Below are positions 5,511-8,461 of a stretch of DNA of 8,461 bases, piece by piece. The translations under genes were made by a program, and so were the position numbers. This stretch comes from Candidatus Nanohalarchaeota archaeon (GTDB lineage: Archaea; EX4484-52; B79-G9), in the NCBI GenBank assembly GCA_030594795.1, contig JAUVEK010000051.1, positions 1 through 8,461 of the forward strand. Direction: 5' to 3'. The notes under the pieces were generated by a model. That model saw only the letters and a list, made by a program, of their open reading frames with translations, made no database searches and was not told where the DNA came from. Position 1 is the first letter of the stretch; every line of letters begins with the position of its first letter.

Positions 5511-7756
5511 CCAACATACCCAAATTCCTCAGCTTCAGGATGCAGTTTCTTTGTTTCGCCAGCCCTCTTTATGAAATTATCAACATCTTCTTTTGATATG
5601 CTTGGCTTGATTATTTTTAGCGCCTCATCGAAGTGTTTTGCTGTGATTTCTTTTGCATTGATGTTCTCTCTCAGGGCCAGTATTGCTGCTTCTTTGCAGA
5701 GGCCTTCTATGTCTGCGCCAACATAGCCCTCTGTTTTGTCTATAAGTTTCTTTAGTGAGACATCTTTTGCAAGCGGCATCTCTTTTGTGTGCACCTTGAA
5801 TATCTTTTTTCGCGAATCAATGTCAGGTACCGGTATGTAAATATGCCTGTCGAAGCGCCCGTGGCGAAGAAGTGCAGTATCAATAACGTCCGGGCGGTTT
5901 GTGGCGCCAATTATAACTATCCCGTCAACACCTTCAAGGCCGTCCATCTCTGAGAGAAGCTGCGTGACTACGCGGTCAGTTGTTCCTGAGTCAACATGCC
6001 CTCTTTTCGGTGCCATGGCATCTATCTCGTCGAGGAATATTATTGCAGGTGATACCTGTCGCGCCCTCTTGAACATCTCCCTTATGTGCTTTTCGCTCTC
6101 ACCAACCCATTTGCTGAAGAGTTCCGGCCCTTTTATGGCAATGAAATTTGCCTCTGACTCGTTTGCGACTGCTTTTGCAAGAAGTGTTTTCCCGTTGCCG
6201 GGAACACCATAGAGAAGGATGCCTCTTGGCGGCTTGATGCCCATTCTTTTGAATGCTTCAGGATGCTTCAGTGGCCATTCGACCATCTCTCTTAAGTTCT
6301 GCTTTACATCTTCAAGGCCGCCCACGTCATTCCATGTGATTTTCGGTATCTCGACAAGGACTTCTCTCATTGCAGAAGGCTCAACGAATCTCAGAGCGTT
6401 CCTGAAGTCATCCATGTTTACAACAAGTGTTTCAATCAGCTTCGGGTCGATTACCTTTTCTTTAAGATCGATGTTGGGCAGTATCCGCCTCAGCGCAGAC
6501 ATGGCTGCTTCTTTGCATAGTGCTGATAAGTCTGCTCCGACAAAACCGTGTGTTATGTCTGCCATCTTGCTTATTGATACATTCTTGTCAAGGGGCATGT
6601 TTCTTGTGTGTATCTGCAGGACTTCTTTTCTTCCCTGCCTGTCGGGAACGCCGATCTCAATTTCGCGATCGAACCTGCCCGGCCTTCTCATCGCAGGGTC
6701 TATTGCGTTTTCCCTGTTGCTTGCAGCGATGACTATTACCTGGCCCCTGCTCTTTAGCCCGTCCATTGAAGCCAGAAGCTGCGCCACCATCCTTCGCTCA
6801 ACTTCTCCTGTGACTTCTTCTCTTTTCGGTGCTATTGCATCTATCTCGTCGATGAAGATTATTGATGGAGCACCTTCTTCTGCATTCTTGAACAGCTCAC
6901 GGATCTTCTTTTCTGATTCGCCGTACCACTTTGATGTGATTTCCGGGCCGTTCAGGGCAATGAAGTTTACGCCTGCCTCGTTTGCAACGACTCTTGCAAG
7001 AAGGGTTTTACCTGTGCCAGGGGGACCGAACAGGAGGATGCCTTTCGGCGATTCCACGCCGAGCCGATCGAATAGTTCGGGATGGCGCAGCGGGAGCTCT
7101 ATCATTTCCCTTACTTTTTTTACTTCCTCGCGCAAGCCGCCGATGTCCTCGTATGTGATAACTGGTAATTTCCCTTCTTCTTTGACTTCAACAGCCTGGG
7201 GCAGCACTTCTACCTGCGTCATGTCAGTTATTTTTGTGATTCCTTTCGGATTTGTGTTAACAACAGTGAATTTTGTCTCGCTGAAGCCGAGTGAGAACAT
7301 CTCGTCAAAGTCGAAAAACTCGCCAAAGGACATTCTCTGCCTTCTTGTTATTGGCGCGATAATGTCTCCTTTTGTCGCTATCCTGTTCATGAGGGCGCGC
7401 TTTGCGTGCTCGGGTGGGATCTGCAGGATGACTCCTTTTTCTGCCGGGGCAAGAGTGATTTTTTTTGCTTCTAATACCTCGGCTGGTGTGACTATTACTT
7501 TTTCACCTATCGACGTGCCTGCATTTCTTCTCAGGTATCCGTCCATGCGGACTATGTTTAAGGAAATGTCAGCAGGGTACGGGCGGAGTGCTACTGCGCC
7601 GGTCTTTCTTTTGCCCTCGATTTCCACAATATCGCCCTCATGGATGTCAAGCTCGTTCATGAGGCGCGTGTCGAAGCGCACTATACCGACGCCTATGTCC
7701 GACTGGGCATTTGACGGGATTTCCCCGACTTTCAGCTGGATCTCTTTTTTTGTCAA
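5507..7756 (-). CDS. cdc48: Cdc48/VAT-type AAA+ ATPase (p97/VCP homologue)
   Basis: Hexameric double-ring unfoldase that threads proteins through its pore and probably feeds the archaeal proteasome. The 749 residues comprise an N domain (double-psi barrel about 1-90, then a second subdomain to about 185), D1 and D2. D1 has Walker A GPPGTGKT (244-251), Walker B IIFIDE (Glu304), sensor-1 Asn347 and arginine fingers in RPGRFDR; D2 has Walker A GVPGNGKT (517-524), Walker B IIFLDE (Glu577) and RHGRFDR. Pore loops read SKWYGES and SKWVGES. The D2 P-loop departs from the usual GPPGTGKT but keeps Gly, Lys and Thr. The protein ends EEFGYVG, with Tyr third from the end, so it is not a classic HbYX proteasome-docking tail. 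The start is a TTG at 7756: a stop lies upstream in frame and the first ATG would delete part of the N domain. A GGGG/GGTTGAT segment about 8 bases upstream may serve as ribosome binding site. Confidence 0.97.
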   Translation of the reverse strand: MTKKEIQLKVGEIPSNAQSDIGVGIVRFDTRLMNELDIHEGDIVEIEGKRKTGAVALRPYPADISLNIVRMDGYLRRNAGTSIGEKVIVTPAEVLEAKKITLAPAEKGVILQIPPEHAKRALMNRIATKGDIIAPITRRQRMSFGEFFDFDEMFSLGFSETKFTVVNTNPKGITKITDMTQVEVLPQAVEVKEEGKLPVITYEDIGGLREEVKKVREMIELPLRHPELFDRLGVESPKGILLFGPPGTGKTLLARVVANEAGVNFIALNGPEITSKWYGESEKKIRELFKNAEEGAPSIIFIDEIDAIAPKREEVTGEVERRMVAQLLASMDGLKSRGQVIVIAASNRENAIDPAMRRPGRFDREIEIGVPDRQGRKEVLQIHTRNMPLDKNVSISKMADITHGFVGADLSALCKEAAMSALRRILPNIDLKEKVIDPKLIETLVVNMDDFRNALRFVEPSAMREVLVEIPKITWNDVGGLEDVKQNLREMVEWPLKHPEAFKRMGIKPPRGILLYGVPGNGKTLLAKAVANESEANFIAIKGPELFSKWVGESEKHIREMFKRARQVSPAIIFLDEIDAMAPKRGHVDSGTTDRVVTQLLSEMDGLEGVDGIVIIGATNRPDVIDTALLRHGRFDRHIYIPVPDIDSRKKIFKVHTKEMPLAKDVSLKKLIDKTEGYVGADIEGLCKEAAILALRENINAKEITAKHFDEALKIIKPSISKEDVDNFIKRAGETKKLHPEAEEFGYVG

Positions 7757-7803
7757 ATTATCAACCCCGTGTTTTTTGCGTGATTGTTCTTATTTGTTTT
7801 TCT

Positions 7804-7811
7804 CTTTATAC
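7804..7811 (-). promoter_or_regulatory. Candidate box A for cdc48
   Basis: The minus strand reads GTATAAAG, predicting transcription from about 7780 and a leader near 24 bases, which would include the GGGG/GGTTGAT segment before the TTG start. A second candidate, TTAATATAAG at about 7829-7838, would give a leader near 50 bases. Confidence 0.4.
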
Positions 7812-7888
7812 TTCTTTAATGTTCGCGCTTATATTAAGATTGTAACATTTAAAAAAGTTTTATACGGTGCGCTGAATAATCCTGGTTT

Positions 7889-7901
7889 TTGCGCGGCGCA
7901 A
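7889..7901. repeat. GC-rich dyad TTGCGC-G-GCGCAA
   Basis: Perfect 6-bp arms around a single base, in an otherwise AT-rich divergent intergenic region. It could be a protein-binding site shared by the two divergent genes. It is short enough that chance cannot be excluded. Confidence 0.35.
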
Positions 7902-7950
7902 GAGTGAAAACGGTTCTGACTTTTGTTCCGGAGAAGCAGTCATCCATAGC

Positions 7951-7960
7951 TATATATATT
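7951..7960 (+). promoter_or_regulatory. Candidate box A for the DUF4013 gene
   Basis: TATATATATT predicts transcription from about 7982 and a leader of roughly 45 bases containing the 18-bp dyad and the Shine-Dalgarno. An alternative box, GATATAAG near 7965-7972, would place the start within the dyad. Confidence 0.45.
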
Positions 7961-7988
7961 ATGAGATATAAGTATTGTGTAGGATATT

Positions 7989-8006
7989 TTTCCAAATGTT
8001 TGGAAA
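7989..8006. repeat. 18-bp dyad, probable operator of the DUF4013 gene
   Basis: TTTCCAAA-TG-TTTGGAAA: perfect 8-bp arms with a 2-base centre, lying between the predicted TATA box and the Shine-Dalgarno. The 2-base centre is too tight for a full RNA hairpin loop, so a DNA site for a dimeric helix-turn-helix regulator is the more natural reading. It would overlap or closely follow the transcription start, where a bound protein represses. Confidence 0.5.
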
Positions 8007-8013
8007 TCGTTGT

Positions 8014-8020
8014 GGAGGTG
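8014..8020 (+). promoter_or_regulatory. Shine-Dalgarno of the DUF4013 gene
   Basis: GGAGGTG, an extended match to the archaeal anti-Shine-Dalgarno, lies six bases before the ATG at 8027 and fixes that start. A nearby GTG at 8023 is in another frame. Confidence 0.8.
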
Positions 8021-8026
8021 TTGTGA

Positions 8027-8461
8027 ATGGTAGAGTATGAAAAGGCGATCAAGAGGCCATTTCAGGATGTCAAGAAGTTGCTAATAGGGGCTATTTTGAA
8101 TATCATCCCTATTGTAAATCTTATTGCCAGCGGATATATTATAAAGGCAGCAAAGGGCACAATGAAAAAAAAGAATGATATGCCGGAATGGGAAGACTGG
8201 GGTAATTTGTTTATGACAGGTCTTGTAGTTGCGGTCATTGGATTTATTTATATGATTCCGGCAGTAGGTCTGCTTGTTGTTGGGATTGGTTCGGCGGTTA
8301 TAGGAGCAATTGCAATTGGCGGTGCCGCTGCAATGGATATGACAGCAGTTCTTGCAGGCGGAGGTATTATGATTCTTGCCGGGTTATTGCTCTTGCTTGT
8401 TACAATGCTTGTTATGCCAATGGCGATTATACGCTACGTAGACAAAGGTAGTTTCTCTGCT
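8027..8461 (+). CDS. DUF4013 family membrane protein (3' end off the window)
   Basis: Integral membrane protein of unknown function. The 145 visible residues open with a short amphipathic segment (MVEYEKAIKRPFQDVKKLLI). A first hydrophobic helix (about 18-38, with NIIPIVNLIASGYIIKAAKG) and a polar loop with the family signature DMPEWEDWGNLFMTGL (51-66) follow. After these come a long Gly/Ala/Ile-rich hydrophobic stretch (about 64-101) that could hold one or two helices, and another helix (about 106-136) ending PMAIIRYVDKG. The IIPIVN and PEWEDWG motifs are the basis for the DUF4013 call. The start is set by a strong Shine-Dalgarno. Typical members are above 200 residues, so the C-terminal part is missing. 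A dyad upstream suggests specific regulation. Confidence 0.85.
   Translation, partial: MVEYEKAIKRPFQDVKKLLIGAILNIIPIVNLIASGYIIKAAKGTMKKKNDMPEWEDWGNLFMTGLVVAVIGFIYMIPAVGLLVVGIGSAVIGAIAIGGAAAMDMTAVLAGGGIMILAGLLLLLVTMLVMPMAIIRYVDKGSFSA

Larger units (their letters stand above)
7757..8026. other. Divergent intergenic region between cdc48 and the DUF4013 gene
   Basis: About 270 bp without a credible gene. The left part is AT-rich and carries minus-strand TATA candidates for cdc48. The middle has a GC-rich patch with a short dyad (7889-7901). The right part carries the TATA, dyad and Shine-Dalgarno of the DUF4013 gene. A further minus-strand TATA-like motif near 7857-7866 has no obvious target. 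No tRNA fold or other RNA family is recognisable. Confidence 0.6.

Noticed and set aside
6219..7907. A 562-codon open frame on the plus strand opposite cdc48
   Set aside because: It is antisense to the highly conserved N and D1 regions and part of D2, its product resembles no family and is Ser/Phe-rich as expected for a shadow frame, and it has no ribosome binding site.
1..8461. CRISPR arrays, insertion sequences, rRNA or tRNA genes
   Set aside because: No regularly spaced repeats, transposase frames, terminal inverted repeats or RNA gene signatures were seen on either strand.

Overview
The window is archaeal chromosome. It carries an archaeal-type DnaG primase, a two-ring Cdc48/VAT AAA+ ATPase, an archaeal Holliday junction resolvase (Hjc) and a dCTP deaminase/dUTPase-family protein. 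Ribosome binding sites read GGTGAT or GGAGGTG, and several starts have TATA (box A) elements about 27 bp upstream of, or close to, the start codon. GTG and TTG starts occur. I cannot place the lineage from this sequence alone; a euryarchaeal or DPANN-like archaeon would fit.

Layout, left to right. Positions 1-1049 (minus): an M20 metallopeptidase of the ArgE/DapE type, cut off by the left edge just after its last metal-ligand histidine. Positions 1050-1198: its probable leaderless promoter and a perfect-stem hairpin that may end the dnaG transcript. Positions 1199-2473 (minus): dnaG. Positions 2634-2900 (minus): a short DUF167/YggU-family gene with an uncertain start, preceded by about 245 bp that I cannot assign. 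Positions 3146-3922 (minus): a metallo-beta-lactamase-fold hydrolase resembling COG1237. Positions 3965-4519 (minus): a twin-CBS protein with a C-terminal zinc ribbon, probably co-transcribed with the hydrolase.

A 50-bp divergent promoter separates the CBS gene from hjc (4570-4893, plus). The dUTPase-like gene follows (4935-5510, plus) with its own TATA box and ribosome binding site. It converges on cdc48 (5507-7756, minus): the two reading frames end in the same palindromic CTAG, each using it for its TAG stop. Positions 7757-8026 are a 270-bp divergent intergenic region with promoter-like TATA elements and two short dyads. A DUF4013 membrane protein gene (8027 onward, plus) then runs off the right edge.

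Functional reading. The window holds housekeeping genes of information processing and quality control: primer synthesis and RNA exosome (DnaG), recombination (Hjc), possible nucleotide-pool cleaning (dUTPase-like), and protein unfolding (Cdc48). Among them are poorly characterised genes (CBS/zinc ribbon, hydrolase, DUF167, DUF4013). I see no mobile element, CRISPR array, tRNA or rRNA, and no convincing new multi-gene system. The items most worth a second look are the shared CTAG stop, the substituted active site of the dUTPase-like protein, the unexplained 2901-3145 stretch, the interleaved hjc/CBS promoters and the 18-bp dyad ahead of the DUF4013 gene.
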